From a virus, in IMG/VR virus record IMGVR_UViG_3300037041_000528, positions 1 to 26,975 of that record: a stretch of DNA of 26,975 nt, one strand, 5' to 3'. The position numbers and the translations under genes were made by a program. Below the pieces are notes generated by a model that made no database searches, was not told the DNA's origin, and saw only the letters and a list, made by a program, of their open reading frames with translations. Positions 7,483-16,506 of this stretch are shown piece by piece; the stretch's first letter is position 1, and each line of letters begins with the position of its first letter.

Positions 7483-8084
7483 CACTAAGTGAAGAAATAT
7501 TAGAAAGTATTGCAAGTGCGTTAAAGTTATGGGGGAATGCGAATGCCGAAAGTATGCGACAACTACTAAGGCAAAGATTAAAACAAACTCAAACCGAAAG
7601 TGGCCTTGCCCAAAGTATTAAACCAAACAACCCAACTATTAAAGGTGGGGTGGTTAGTATGGCCATAGACTTGAATGATTACTGGATGTATGTTGACCTT
7701 GGTGTAAAAGGCAAACGCAATACATCTGCAGTTTCAACTGGCAGTATACCAACTAAGACCTACACAAATAAGGATTTTCCACAAGGGTTTAAATTTAAAA
7801 CAATGGGCTACCCTGCACAAATGATTACCAACCTGCAGGATTACATTGCCATGAAAGGTATACCTGCAAGGGTAAGCAAAGACCAAAATGGGAATAATGT
7901 AATACAGACAAGTTTTCAAATGGCAGAGTCTATGGCCATAGCAATTAAACTAAAGGGTATTGATGGCACCAAGTTTTATACCGATACCTTTACTAATGAA
8001 GCCTATGCCGAACTAACCACAATGCTAAGTGATATTATAGGCCAAGATGTAGAATTTAAGTTGGTAACTGAACTTAAAAAATAA
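7479..8084 (+). CDS. HK97 gp10-like minor structural protein
   Basis: A 201-residue protein resembling the HK97 gp10 or head-tail joining family. It starts with a helix, MTLSEEILESIASALKLWGN, then has LRQRLKQT and S..LAQSIKP, a beta-rich core with DYWMYVDLGVKGK near residue 66, where gp10 proteins carry a Y.v..G.. turn, and a long C-terminal helical tail. Family members act in head-tail joining or as minor tail proteins. The start codon lies within the stop of the frameshifted upstream gene (ATGA), suggesting translational coupling. About 120 bases of non-coding sequence follow, holding the promoter of the next gene. Confidence is in the general structural role rather than the exact position in the particle. 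Confidence 0.6.
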   Translation: MTLSEEILESIASALKLWGNANAESMRQLLRQRLKQTQTESGLAQSIKPNNPTIKGGVVSMAIDLNDYWMYVDLGVKGKRNTSAVSTGSIPTKTYTNKDFPQGFKFKTMGYPAQMITNLQDYIAMKGIPARVSKDQNGNNVIQTSFQMAESMAIAIKLKGIDGTKFYTDTFTNEAYAELTTMLSDIIGQDVEFKLVTELKK

Positions 8085-8149
8085 TTGCGTTGATTATCAG
8101 CACATTATAAATTACTTGTAAAATATCTTTACTATTTACAATTTAAAAC

Positions 8150-8179
8150 TTGCAAGTATGATTAATAGCATTATCTTTG
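8150..8179 (+). promoter_or_regulatory. Bacteroidota-type promoter
   Basis: TTG at 8150-8152 and TATCTTTG at 8172-8179 are separated by 19 bases. The second element is a full match to the TAnnTTTG -7 consensus of Bacteroidota primary sigma factors, and the spacing is the expected one. Transcription would begin about 5-7 bases after 8179, leaving a leader of roughly 20 bases before ATG 8204. This is the best promoter match in the window. Confidence 0.7.
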
Positions 8180-8203
8180 TACCATACAATTAGGAAATAT
8201 ATT

Positions 8204-8518
8204 ATGACAACAATCGAAGCAATGCAAATGACACATCAAGAAGTAATGTTATTAAGCAAAGAGGAAAAGCAAATTTTTGCTGATGCAGTAAATTTAGACT
8301 TTCACAATAAAGTTCAAATAGCAATTGATAATGGATTCACACATATTCAAATAGGATATGCAGGGTGCATTAAAGTAAGAAAAAATAAGAATGGAATTTT
8401 TTATTCAGTTAGAAATGGTAAAGGTACGGGCATTGATTGTGGTCAATTTACTGATTTAAGAGATTGCACAAAACATTTACAAGGCAATGGTTGGGGCAAT
8501 GATATAACTTGGAGATAA
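8204..8518 (+). CDS. Orphan 104-residue protein in a moron-like cassette
   Basis: I start this gene at ATG 8204, because an in-frame TTG at 8177 lies inside the promoter. The product begins MTTIEAMQMTHQEVMLLSKE and has an N-terminal helical region with KEEKQIFADAV, then a beta-rich half with three cysteines (GYAGCIKV, GIDCGQF, RDCTKHL). No membrane segment or signal peptide is visible and I do not recognise the family. It has its own promoter directly upstream and its own terminator directly downstream, unlike all flanking structural genes. That arrangement is typical of morons, accessory genes expressed independently of the lytic programme. Functions of morons include superinfection exclusion, host fitness and anti-defence roles, but nothing in the sequence chooses among these. 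Confidence 0.75.
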   Translation: MTTIEAMQMTHQEVMLLSKEEKQIFADAVNLDFHNKVQIAIDNGFTHIQIGYAGCIKVRKNKNGIFYSVRNGKGTGIDCGQFTDLRDCTKHLQGNGWGNDITWR

Positions 8519-8538
8519 AAGACATTAAGTGTTAATTG

Positions 8539-8572
8539 TAAAAAGGGTAGGCAGAAATGTCTACCTTTTTTT
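8539..8572 (+). terminator. Rho-independent terminator after the moron-like gene
   Basis: The hairpin GGTAGGC (8546-8552), loop AGAAAT, GTCTACC (8559-8565) has seven base pairs including one G-U. It is preceded by an A run (8539-8544) and followed by seven T (8566-8572). The A and T runs can extend the stem. It lies 20 bases after the stop of the 104-residue gene and upstream of the next gene's promoter motif. Confidence 0.85.
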
Positions 8573-8594
8573 ATGTGTGTATTTTTGCCATCAA

Positions 8595-8612
8595 TTAATA
8601 TATTGTAATTGT
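8595..8612 (+). promoter_or_regulatory. Start-proximal promoter-like motif (copy 1)
   Basis: TTAATATATTGTAATTGT directly abuts ATG 8613. It matches the sequence before ATG 21275 at 15 of 18 positions and at the same distance, and resembles that before ATG 18553. TATATTGT (8599-8606) approximates the TAnnTTTG -7 element, which would put the transcript start at or within a base or two of the ATG. No clear -33 TTTG is present at the usual 19-21 base spacing; the nearest TTG (8585-8587) gives only 11. It follows a terminator by 22 bases. Confidence 0.45.
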
Positions 8613-9845
8613 ATGGCAGTAACTTTTATTCAACAACCTGATTTATTTGTAAGTGGGTTTGACCCAATTATTTATTTGGCCAGTTCTAACCAAACCACGC
8701 AACCTAATTTTAGGTATCGTATACAAATTAAAGATGCCTCGGGTAATGTAGTTACTGAACTAAGGAAACCACCTTACTATGCCGATGGCACCTGCGACTT
8801 AGATGCACATAGAATTATAGAGAATTACCTAAGTTATGATGTAACAAACCTTATAGCAGGTTCTGTTGGTTTTAAAACTGGTGTTAATGTATACGAAAAG
8901 TTTAAGGTTAACATCAGAGAAGAATATGGCACCCCAATAATTAACCCATCGGCAAGTGTAGAAAGTAGTTACATTTATGCAATCAATTCTGCACAGAGTT
9001 ATTTAAAACAAATTAACAACCCAATAAATGCATTGGTGTATAAAGGTATACCTTTAACCTATGGCACATTCCTAACCAACCAACCAAGTACTATTGACAT
9101 TAGGGTAGGGGATAGTTATGAGTTAGGATTCTTAAACTATGCAACCAATGGTACAAACCACATGCGTGTTAAGACCTATGATGAAAGTGGCACCCTGCTA
9201 AAAAGTAGTACATTTAATAATGTATGGGTTGCCGATAGCACAGACAAGGAACACTTCTTATCGGTTCTTTGTGGTGCAGGTAACCTTAACTCATGGGTAG
9301 TAAGTAGTGGTTCGGCACAACCTTTAATTGCAGATAGTGTGGCCAAGTATGAAGTGATGTTTGAAAATAGCAGTAATACTTTGGTAAGTAATACCCTTAC
9401 TTTTAAAATAGATAGAGACTGCACAAGGGATGGTAATTATAATAGGTTATACTGGTTAAATCCTTTGGGTCGCATAGATGCGTTTAACTTCACCCAAATT
9501 GCAGACGATAACATAAGTGTACAGAGTTCTAATTATAATCGTTTACAAGGGGCAAGAACAAGTTTAGGCATTACATTTAAAACTTATTCACATGAGCGAA
9601 GTAACTTTTATAATAGTAGCCGACAAAAGTATACCCTTAATAGTGGTTATGTAAACTCTGAAACAAGTCTTTGGTTAAAAGAGTTAATGCAAAGCCCATT
9701 AATTTACATGATTATCGGTGGCCAATTTGTTGCAGTTAATTTATTGACTACAGATTACCAAGCCAAGTCAACTATTAAAGACAAGTTAATTAATTTAACT
9801 ATTGAAGTAGAATTAAGTGCAGACACAAAAAGACAAAGACTATAA
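8613..9845 (+). CDS. Tail structural protein, 410 residues
   Basis: I start this at ATG 8613, giving 410 residues, rather than at the upstream TTG 8529 that lies within the terminator. The opening AVTFIQQPDLFVSGFDPIIY and the domain RYRIQIKDASGNVVTELRKPP (about residues 35-55) look like immunoglobulin- or fibronectin-type beta domains. The rest is beta-rich with regular short strands. Large proteins of this kind sit before the big tail-fibre gene in Bacteroidota phages and are usually annotated as hypothetical or tail proteins; I assign it by position and composition. The stop overlaps the next start as TAATG. Whether it forms part of the distal tail or the baseplate cannot be told. Confidence 0.5.
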   Translation: MAVTFIQQPDLFVSGFDPIIYLASSNQTTQPNFRYRIQIKDASGNVVTELRKPPYYADGTCDLDAHRIIENYLSYDVTNLIAGSVGFKTGVNVYEKFKVNIREEYGTPIINPSASVESSYIYAINSAQSYLKQINNPINALVYKGIPLTYGTFLTNQPSTIDIRVGDSYELGFLNYATNGTNHMRVKTYDESGTLLKSSTFNNVWVADSTDKEHFLSVLCGAGNLNSWVVSSGSAQPLIADSVAKYEVMFENSSNTLVSNTLTFKIDRDCTRDGNYNRLYWLNPLGRIDAFNFTQIADDNISVQSSNYNRLQGARTSLGITFKTYSHERSNFYNSSRQKYTLNSGYVNSETSLWLKELMQSPLIYMIIGGQFVAVNLLTTDYQAKSTIKDKLINLTIEVELSADTKRQRL

Positions 9846-12800
9846 TGCGAAATGAATTAATAATTGGTGGGTATAGCATAGACACCATTCAGGACTTGGA
9901 TATAAACATAACCAAGGAGATATACAACATTGTTGACCCAAGTAAACGCCAAAGTGATTTTACTAAATCGGTAGAAATCCCAGGGAGCAAGGCCAATGAC
10001 TTTGTTTTTAAATCTTTGTTTGATGTTAACTTTAGCATAAGGAATACTGACCAACTTAACCCAGATTTTAACCCAAGTAAAAAGGCTTCATGTATTTATT
10101 ATCAAGACACCCTGCAACAGATTACTGGTTATTGCCAACTTGATGAAATTAAGGTTTTAAATAATGACCAAGTAATTTATAGCATAACTATTTATGGTAA
10201 GAACATAGACATATTTAGCAAGTTAGCAGACAAGACATTAAATGACCTAACCAGTTTAGGGACTGCGACTTGGAATGATACCGAGATAGTTAATAGTTGG
10301 ACTGCAACTTATAACCCAACCATTAAACTAACTTACCCTGCCTTAGATAGGGGATTAAGTAAGTATGGAGCAAATGGGGATGCAAGGTCAAACTTAAGTT
10401 ACAACTATAATGCGTTCAAACCTTTTCTGTATATAGGCCATATTTTTAATGCAATATTCGCTGAGGCAGGGGTGTCTATAGAGGTATCATCTTTTTTTAA
10501 TACTGCACAATGGCAGAAGTTAATTTTAGAATGCGATGTAACTAAATTCCAACTAAACCAAGCATCAGTAGATGCAAGTCTTGTGGATGGGCAAATTACA
10601 ACTGGGGTAAATGTTTACCCAGTTGCAAATGCAAATGTCGGTAATTTAAGTACTATTTTTAATTCGAGCCAAATAAAGTATAGTGAAGTATTAGACCCAA
10701 GTGGCCAATACAATCCTACAACGGGAACATTTACTAAGTTAGGCAATGGTCCAACAAACTTTGAAGTACAATTATTTGGGTCATTATACAATGGCAGTTT
10801 AACTGCAGGGGAAGTTTACTTTTCCCTAATTAGAAAGTCTGGAAGTAAATATAGTGTAATAGATTCTGCAAGGCATAATGTTAGTGCAGGTGGCACTGGA
10901 TATAACACATTTTTTACCCCAATAACTATTAAGGTAGATTCTTTTCAATTATTAGATGGCGATGAAGTAAGGGTGTGTTTGTCGCACAAAATACTAACAT
11001 CTAATGGTGCAATAGATAACACAAATATTGAATACTACCCTGCTATATTTGGGGGCGATAATTTAAAAGTTTATAAAGATGGGCAAATTGATTACAATGT
11101 AACGTTCCCAATTTGTGATATATTACCACCCATGAAACAGACTGAGTTCCTTATGGGTATATTCAAAATGTTTAATTTGTATATGTCCCCTATTTACGAG
11201 ACTGGTGTAGTAATAGAGCCAAGGGATATATACTTCACAAATGACATAGTAGATTGGACTGACTTATTAGATACAAGCAAAGACTTTACTATAAAGCCTC
11301 AAGGCTTACTTGAAAATAAAGAATTAGTCTTTACTTATGCTGAAAATGGCGATGACCTTAACAAAGCATTTAAACAAAGTACTTCTTTTAATTTTGGATA
11401 TAGGGATTTAATATTTGACAATGAGTTTGTAAAAGAAACCAAGAAAGTTGAAATACCTTTTTGTTTAATTCCGTTACAAAAGGATGACGATAAAAATGTA
11501 TTCATGCGTACCAGATTTGGTGGCATGTCTATAGAAAAATCACCTAAACCAATAATTGCATATTTTGGTGGAATGAAGGCAGGTAGATTAAGATATTGGA
11601 ACTTCAATAACACAATTGCAACTAATTACACAACTTACCCATTTGCTGGACACATCGATGATTTAATTGCACCAAATTATGACCTTGCATTTGATGTTCA
11701 AGATTATTATTTTTACACAACCCCAAATACTTCAGGAGTTACCACAACAAACAATAACCTATACAATCAATTTCACAAATCACAATGGGAACAAATTGGC
11801 AACAAGGATAGTAAGTTAATTGAGGCCTACTTTAAGTTAAGGCCAAACGATATTGCAAACATTGACTTTAGAAAAACATACTGGGTTAAGGACAACCCTT
11901 ATAGATTACTAACTGTTGAAGATTATAACCCTAATGGTGATACTACAACCTTATGTAAACTTTTAAAATTTGCATACCAAGAGGCATTCTACCCAACCAT
12001 AACTGAAAAAATTGGAGGCAACGGACAAGGCGAAAAGGATGGGGGTTACAATACAACTACTAACACAATTAAAAAGGGCATCCTTGCAACTGGTGGCAAT
12101 GTCTTAAACGATAACACTAATGGTATAGTAGTAACGGGCAATGGTAATAATATAGGGGGCGACAATGCTAACATAGTTATATTAGGCGATAACAATACTA
12201 TACTTTCAGGATTAACAGATATTGTTTTAATCAATACAAGTAATGTAACAATAACTGAAAGTGGTGTTCAATACATTGATAACATTAAAGTAGACTTTGG
12301 TACACCAGTAAATGGTTATGTAGTATCTTATGATTCAGTAACTAATTCTGTAAAGTTTACTGCACCAACTATTGGTGGTGATATGTTTAAGTCGGTATAC
12401 GATACGGATGATGATGGAATTGTAGACAACGCAGAAACAATAAATGTAATTGTTAGAAATAGTACTGGTGCCACATTACATAGGGGTAAAATAGTATACC
12501 TAAGTGGTTCAACTGGCAATAGGCCAAATGCGATTCTTGCCCAAGCAAACTCGGAGGCCACAAGTTCAGGAACCTTTGGTGTAGTAATGGATAACATTGC
12601 TAATAACTCCGATGGTAAAGTTTGTGCAGTTGGGACTTTACATAATTTAGATACCCGAACAACTGCTCCAAATCCATTTACTTCTTTTGTTCTTAACGAT
12701 GGTGATATAGTATGGTTAGACCCTGCAACTGCAGGATACATTACTAATATCAAACCATCTGCACCGAATCATGCAGTCAAGATAGGTTATGTCGCAAGAA

Positions 12801-15800
12801 CACACCCAACACTTGGCCGAATAATATATTCAATTCAAAACGGATTTGAACTTCAAGAGTTACACAACGTATCAATCAATAGTGTTACAAATGACCAAGT
12901 CTTAGCGTATGAAACTGCAACAAGTCTTTGGAAAAATAAAACAATCACAACACTACCAAGTGGCATTGCAGGTGCAGTACAATTTAGTAATGGTTCTGCA
13001 TTTAGTTCTGATGCAAGTAATTTCTTTTGGGATGATACCAATAATCGGTTAGGAATAGGTACAAATGCACCTACTGGAAGTTTACACATAAAAGGAATTA
13101 GTGCATTAAATACAGATTTAGCATTAAGGGTTGAGTCAAATGTTGCAAGAATGCTTTTACAAGTTGATAATGGGGGAACTACAAGAATATCTGGAGCAAC
13201 TGCAAAGTTTTTAGTTGGAGTAGAAACTGGTGGAATTGGGGGGCATAGGCTTGTTATAGCAGGTACTTCTCATTTTTCACCAAGTGGAATTGGAAATGCA
13301 GGGGCATTTTCAATTGACCAAAGTGGTACATCAAGTTCTTCAAGGACACTTTATTATGACGGGTCTGGTGCTATTAAAAATTTAATACAAGGCAATGGAA
13401 CTTCTTATATAACATCAGGCAGTTTAGGTATAGGAACAACAACTGCTACATCAATATTACAAGTCCAAGGCTCTGGAACAACAAGTGCGACTACTTCTTT
13501 GTCAATTCAAAATAGTGCATTGACTCAATTGGTAACTGTTCGTGATGATGGCAACGTCGGAATAGGTACTGCAACCCCTCAATCAATACTTGATGTAATA
13601 ACACCAATAAATGGTTATTCAAGTTTTGCAACTAGTATGAGTGTAACTCAATATTCAGGTATTCATTTTGGGTATAGAGAAAACAATACCCTTTACAGAA
13701 AATCTGCAATAGTATTTCAAAGGACAGATTTAACTAGTGGTAATGCTCAAGGTAAAATTCATATATTAAATGGACCTCAAGCAGGGTCTGGGAGTGCAAC
13801 CTTATCAGATTCTAAATTAACAATAAATGAAATAGGGAATATAGGTATTGGAACAACAAGCCCAACTGCAAGGCTACAAGTCCAAGGCTCTGGAACAACA
13901 AGTGCTACAACATCTCTATCAATTCAAAATAGTGCATTAGCAAATTTGTTAACAGTAAAGGATGATGGAAGTATACAAGGTTTATATAGTTTAGGAATAG
14001 GAATAGGAGTTGCTAGTTGGATGGGTGCAGGTACAATTAGTACATTAAATCAATATTTAAAAAGTTCTTTTAATTTAGGCACAAATTATGGATTTAAAAT
14101 TATAAATAATGGAAGTTCAACAAGCATATATAGTGGTGGAGATGGTTCGTATGACTCTAAAGTTCCATTATATATAGGCAGTTACAATGGTGGGGCAACT
14201 TGGATGACATTAAACACTAGTGGTAATGTAGGAATAGGAACAATATCACCTACTGCAAGACTACAAGTTAAAGGAAGTGGAGCGACAAGTGCTACAACAT
14301 CTTTATTGGTAGAGAATAGTGCATTAACAAATTTATTAACAGTTCGTGATGACGGAAAAGTTGGAATTGGTACTAATACATTTGTTGGTTCAATTAAACT
14401 AGCAGTTAATGGTATAATAGGTGGACCTACTTATAGTGGCACTTATTTAGATGTTACTGGAGCAATTTCTGAACTTCGTGGCAATAGTGGAATAGCCTAC
14501 TATTCAACTGCAGGAAATCATACATTTTATGGTGGAAGTAGTGTTGAATATATGAGATTAACTACTGCAGGATTACTAGGCATAGGTACTACAAGTCCTG
14601 GGACAAGACTTGATGTAGTAGGGGTATATGACTCATTACCTGCAAGAATATTACGTCAGGCAACTTATGGTGAAATACTTAGAATTGGTAGAAATGGAGT
14701 TTCTGAAACGGCCAGTATAAATTATCCTGCTGACGGAGTTTTTGCTATAAATACAATATCAACAGAAAGATTACGTGTGGATGCATCGGGCAACGTAGGG
14801 ATAGGAACAACAAGTCCAAGTGAGAAGTTGCACGTTACTGGGAGAATTATGTCCTCAGGGTCTAGTTATACATTAAACCCAACTGCACCAATTTTTGGTC
14901 AATACAGTTCAACCCGTGGATATATTCAGGTGCCAACTAATGGTCAATTTGAAATATGGACTGGTGGTACTGCTGAAATCGCTACTTTTTATGAAAACCA
15001 AAATGCATCATTTTTTGGTAAAGTAGGCATAGGAACTACAACCCCAACTGCAAAACTTGACATTGTAGATACCACATTATCGGGTTCAGGTTCATTAGCA
15101 GGTTCAGTTTTAAAATTAACTCAAACTTGGAATACAACTGGCAATCCAACTGCGATATTTGCAAACATTACAAATACTGCAAGTGGTGGAAGTTCAAAGT
15201 TAATGGATTTACAAGTTGGGACTGTTTCTCAATTAGAATTATTTAAAGACGGAAGGTTACAATTAAAAAATGGAACTATTAATGCAGTAGGAAATAATTT
15301 AAATTTCCGCTCAGCAATAGCAGGTGGAGTAGGTTATGTTATAGACGTACAATCTTATAATACATTAAATGGAAGTAATAATGAGCAAGGGTTAGGTTCA
15401 TTTATTGGAACATATGCCCCAACAACTTTAAGTGGTGTTCCTTCTTTTAATGCTTTAAAACTTACCCCTACTATTAATCAAACGGGTACTGCGACTGGAG
15501 TGACAAGAGGTTTGTATATAAACCCAACACTAACATCTGCACCTAATTTTATAGCGATTGAGACCACAGTAGGTAATATTGTATTGGGTTCTACATCAGG
15601 TAACCTAAGTATTGGGACAACATCGGCAACTGCTAAAGTAAATATTAAGGGCAACGGCACAACAAGTGCTACAAAAATTTTAGAAATTACAGATAATTCT
15701 GGAAGTAACCGATTAATTTTAGAAGATGGTGGGGACTTATATGTTCATGCCAATACAATGTCATGGGACAACCAAGGTGTTAACGTGTATCAAGTTGCAA

Positions 15801-16114
15801 GTACTAATGGTAGTTCAAGATTAGATTTGAATGCAGGGGCATTTGATATATATGATGGGGGCAATGTATTGTCAGGGAGTTTTGCTTCAAGTCATACGGG
15901 TATAGTTAAGGCAACGGCAATAGGTCAAAGTACCCCACCCGTACCATCTGCAATTTTGGAAATGGTAAGTACAACCCAAGGTTTATTACCACCAAGAATG
16001 ACCACAATTGAAATGAATGCCATACCTTTGCCTTCTGCTGGATTGATAGTTTATGATTTATTAAGAAATAAACTATGTTGCTATGATGGAACAATTTGGA
16101 ATGACCTTTTTTAA
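9845..16114 (+). CDS. Giant tail protein fused to a repeat-rich fibre
   Basis: A 2089-residue protein. Residues 1 to about 735 are a beta-rich tail domain that opens with IIGGYSIDTIQDLDINITKE and ends near ITEKIGGNGQGEKDGG. Residues about 740-830 are Asn/Gly-rich with short repeats (GNGNNIGGDNANIVILGDNN) that look like a parallel beta-helix. Near 848 lies SVYDTDDDGIVDNAE, an acidic loop that may bind calcium, and near 868 RNSTGATLHRGKIVYLSG, a module common in Bacteroidota phage tail proteins. From about 1066 to 1930 there are at least ten copies of a GIGTxSPTxxLxVxG motif separated by variable inserts, typical of trimeric fibre shafts. The C-terminus, after about 2047, has the LLPPRMTTIEMNAI motif and a YDGTIWNDLF tip. 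No S74-type self-cleaving chaperone is seen. The variable inserts probably carry receptor-binding diversity. Confidence 0.8.
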   Translation: MRNELIIGGYSIDTIQDLDINITKEIYNIVDPSKRQSDFTKSVEIPGSKANDFVFKSLFDVNFSIRNTDQLNPDFNPSKKASCIYYQDTLQQITGYCQLDEIKVLNNDQVIYSITIYGKNIDIFSKLADKTLNDLTSLGTATWNDTEIVNSWTATYNPTIKLTYPALDRGLSKYGANGDARSNLSYNYNAFKPFLYIGHIFNAIFAEAGVSIEVSSFFNTAQWQKLILECDVTKFQLNQASVDASLVDGQITTGVNVYPVANANVGNLSTIFNSSQIKYSEVLDPSGQYNPTTGTFTKLGNGPTNFEVQLFGSLYNGSLTAGEVYFSLIRKSGSKYSVIDSARHNVSAGGTGYNTFFTPITIKVDSFQLLDGDEVRVCLSHKILTSNGAIDNTNIEYYPAIFGGDNLKVYKDGQIDYNVTFPICDILPPMKQTEFLMGIFKMFNLYMSPIYETGVVIEPRDIYFTNDIVDWTDLLDTSKDFTIKPQGLLENKELVFTYAENGDDLNKAFKQSTSFNFGYRDLIFDNEFVKETKKVEIPFCLIPLQKDDDKNVFMRTRFGGMSIEKSPKPIIAYFGGMKAGRLRYWNFNNTIATNYTTYPFAGHIDDLIAPNYDLAFDVQDYYFYTTPNTSGVTTTNNNLYNQFHKSQWEQIGNKDSKLIEAYFKLRPNDIANIDFRKTYWVKDNPYRLLTVEDYNPNGDTTTLCKLLKFAYQEAFYPTITEKIGGNGQGEKDGGYNTTTNTIKKGILATGGNVLNDNTNGIVVTGNGNNIGGDNANIVILGDNNTILSGLTDIVLINTSNVTITESGVQYIDNIKVDFGTPVNGYVVSYDSVTNSVKFTAPTIGGDMFKSVYDTDDDGIVDNAETINVIVRNSTGATLHRGKIVYLSGSTGNRPNAILAQANSEATSSGTFGVVMDNIANNSDGKVCAVGTLHNLDTRTTAPNPFTSFVLNDGDIVWLDPATAGYITNIKPSAPNHAVKIGYVARTHPTLGRIIYSIQNGFELQELHNVSINSVTNDQVLAYETATSLWKNKTITTLPSGIAGAVQFSNGSAFSSDASNFFWDDTNNRLGIGTNAPTGSLHIKGISALNTDLALRVESNVARMLLQVDNGGTTRISGATAKFLVGVETGGIGGHRLVIAGTSHFSPSGIGNAGAFSIDQSGTSSSSRTLYYDGSGAIKNLIQGNGTSYITSGSLGIGTTTATSILQVQGSGTTSATTSLSIQNSALTQLVTVRDDGNVGIGTATPQSILDVITPINGYSSFATSMSVTQYSGIHFGYRENNTLYRKSAIVFQRTDLTSGNAQGKIHILNGPQAGSGSATLSDSKLTINEIGNIGIGTTSPTARLQVQGSGTTSATTSLSIQNSALANLLTVKDDGSIQGLYSLGIGIGVASWMGAGTISTLNQYLKSSFNLGTNYGFKIINNGSSTSIYSGGDGSYDSKVPLYIGSYNGGATWMTLNTSGNVGIGTISPTARLQVKGSGATSATTSLLVENSALTNLLTVRDDGKVGIGTNTFVGSIKLAVNGIIGGPTYSGTYLDVTGAISELRGNSGIAYYSTAGNHTFYGGSSVEYMRLTTAGLLGIGTTSPGTRLDVVGVYDSLPARILRQATYGEILRIGRNGVSETASINYPADGVFAINTISTERLRVDASGNVGIGTTSPSEKLHVTGRIMSSGSSYTLNPTAPIFGQYSSTRGYIQVPTNGQFEIWTGGTAEIATFYENQNASFFGKVGIGTTTPTAKLDIVDTTLSGSGSLAGSVLKLTQTWNTTGNPTAIFANITNTASGGSSKLMDLQVGTVSQLELFKDGRLQLKNGTINAVGNNLNFRSAIAGGVGYVIDVQSYNTLNGSNNEQGLGSFIGTYAPTTLSGVPSFNALKLTPTINQTGTATGVTRGLYINPTLTSAPNFIAIETTVGNIVLGSTSGNLSIGTTSATAKVNIKGNGTTSATKILEITDNSGSNRLILEDGGDLYVHANTMSWDNQGVNVYQVASTNGSSRLDLNAGAFDIYDGGNVLSGSFASSHTGIVKATAIGQSTPPVPSAILEMVSTTQGLLPPRMTTIEMNAIPLPSAGLIVYDLLRNKLCCYDGTIWNDLF
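13458..14356 (+). repeat. Triplicated DNA segment in the fibre gene
   Basis: Three related in-frame segments of about 95 bases lie at roughly 13458-13552, 13875-13969 and 14262-14356. Copies 1 and 2 share an identical 31-base run (13458-13488 and 13875-13905) and an identical 20-base run (13502-13521 and 13919-13938), 417 bases apart. Copy 3 is more diverged. They encode LQVQGSGTTSATTSLSIQNS and similar, followed by the VRDDG linker that leads into the next GIGT motif. Confidence 0.8.
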
Positions 16115-16134
16115 ACAATAAATAAATAAGTAAT

Positions 16135-16482
16135 ATGAAATATATAAAAATAAACACAGAAGTAAATTTAACCAGCGGAATCCAAATTCCAAGTGGTTCA
16201 GTAGTAATTGTTGCAGAGGGTTATGCCGACATCAAAAATACTACAACAGAGGGTATCCCATCACAGATTGCAGTTTTCGTTTTTGCATCCTTAGAGGCTA
16301 TGCAAGAAGGCAAATCACCTATTATGGGTATCGGTGATTTTGAGACTACCTTTAGTTCATTAAAGTTATCGATTGAAGATTACCAAACAGAAAGTGCAGA
16401 TACATTATTAATTAATGCAGTTGCAAATGAACTTGGCAAAATCTATGACCCTACAAATATTGAAATTGTAACTACAATGTAA
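16135..16482 (+). CDS. Small structural-region protein, 115 residues
   Basis: A 115-residue protein of unknown function between the fibre and the tape measure genes. It is beta-rich at the N-terminus (MKYIKINTEVNLTSGIQIPS) and ends with a helical region and NIEIVTTM. There is no signal peptide or membrane segment. Small proteins with this kind of opening are found beside tail genes in Bacteroidota phages, but I cannot name the family. It starts 20 bases after the fibre stop in an A-rich context. A minor structural or assembly role is inferred from position only. Confidence 0.55.
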   Translation: MKYIKINTEVNLTSGIQIPSGSVVIVAEGYADIKNTTTEGIPSQIAVFVFASLEAMQEGKSPIMGIGDFETTFSSLKLSIEDYQTESADTLLINAVANELGKIYDPTNIEIVTTM

Positions 16483-16506
16483 TAACAATTATAGAACTTA
16501 TAAACA

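Noticed and set aside
8085-8149. Attachment site or tRNA remnant before the moron-like gene
   Set aside because: No tRNA arms, no integrase and no repeated core were found; the sequence is just AT-rich.
8529-8612. Upstream TTG start for the 410-residue tail protein
   Set aside because: The extension would run through the terminator hairpin and promoter motif; ATG 8613 fits better.
12328-12753. Open frame of 141 codons on the - strand within the fibre gene
   Set aside because: It is antisense to a well-supported repeat fibre, has no promoter or start context, and its composition mirrors the complement of the coding strand.
9845-16114. Diversity-generating retroelement acting on the fibre
   Set aside because: No reverse transcriptase gene or template/variable repeat pair with adenine-specific changes is visible; the repeats here are structural.
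15985-16114. Intramolecular chaperone (S74-type) at the fibre end
   Set aside because: The C-terminus after LLPPRM is only about 40 residues and lacks the length and the catalytic Ser-Lys pattern.
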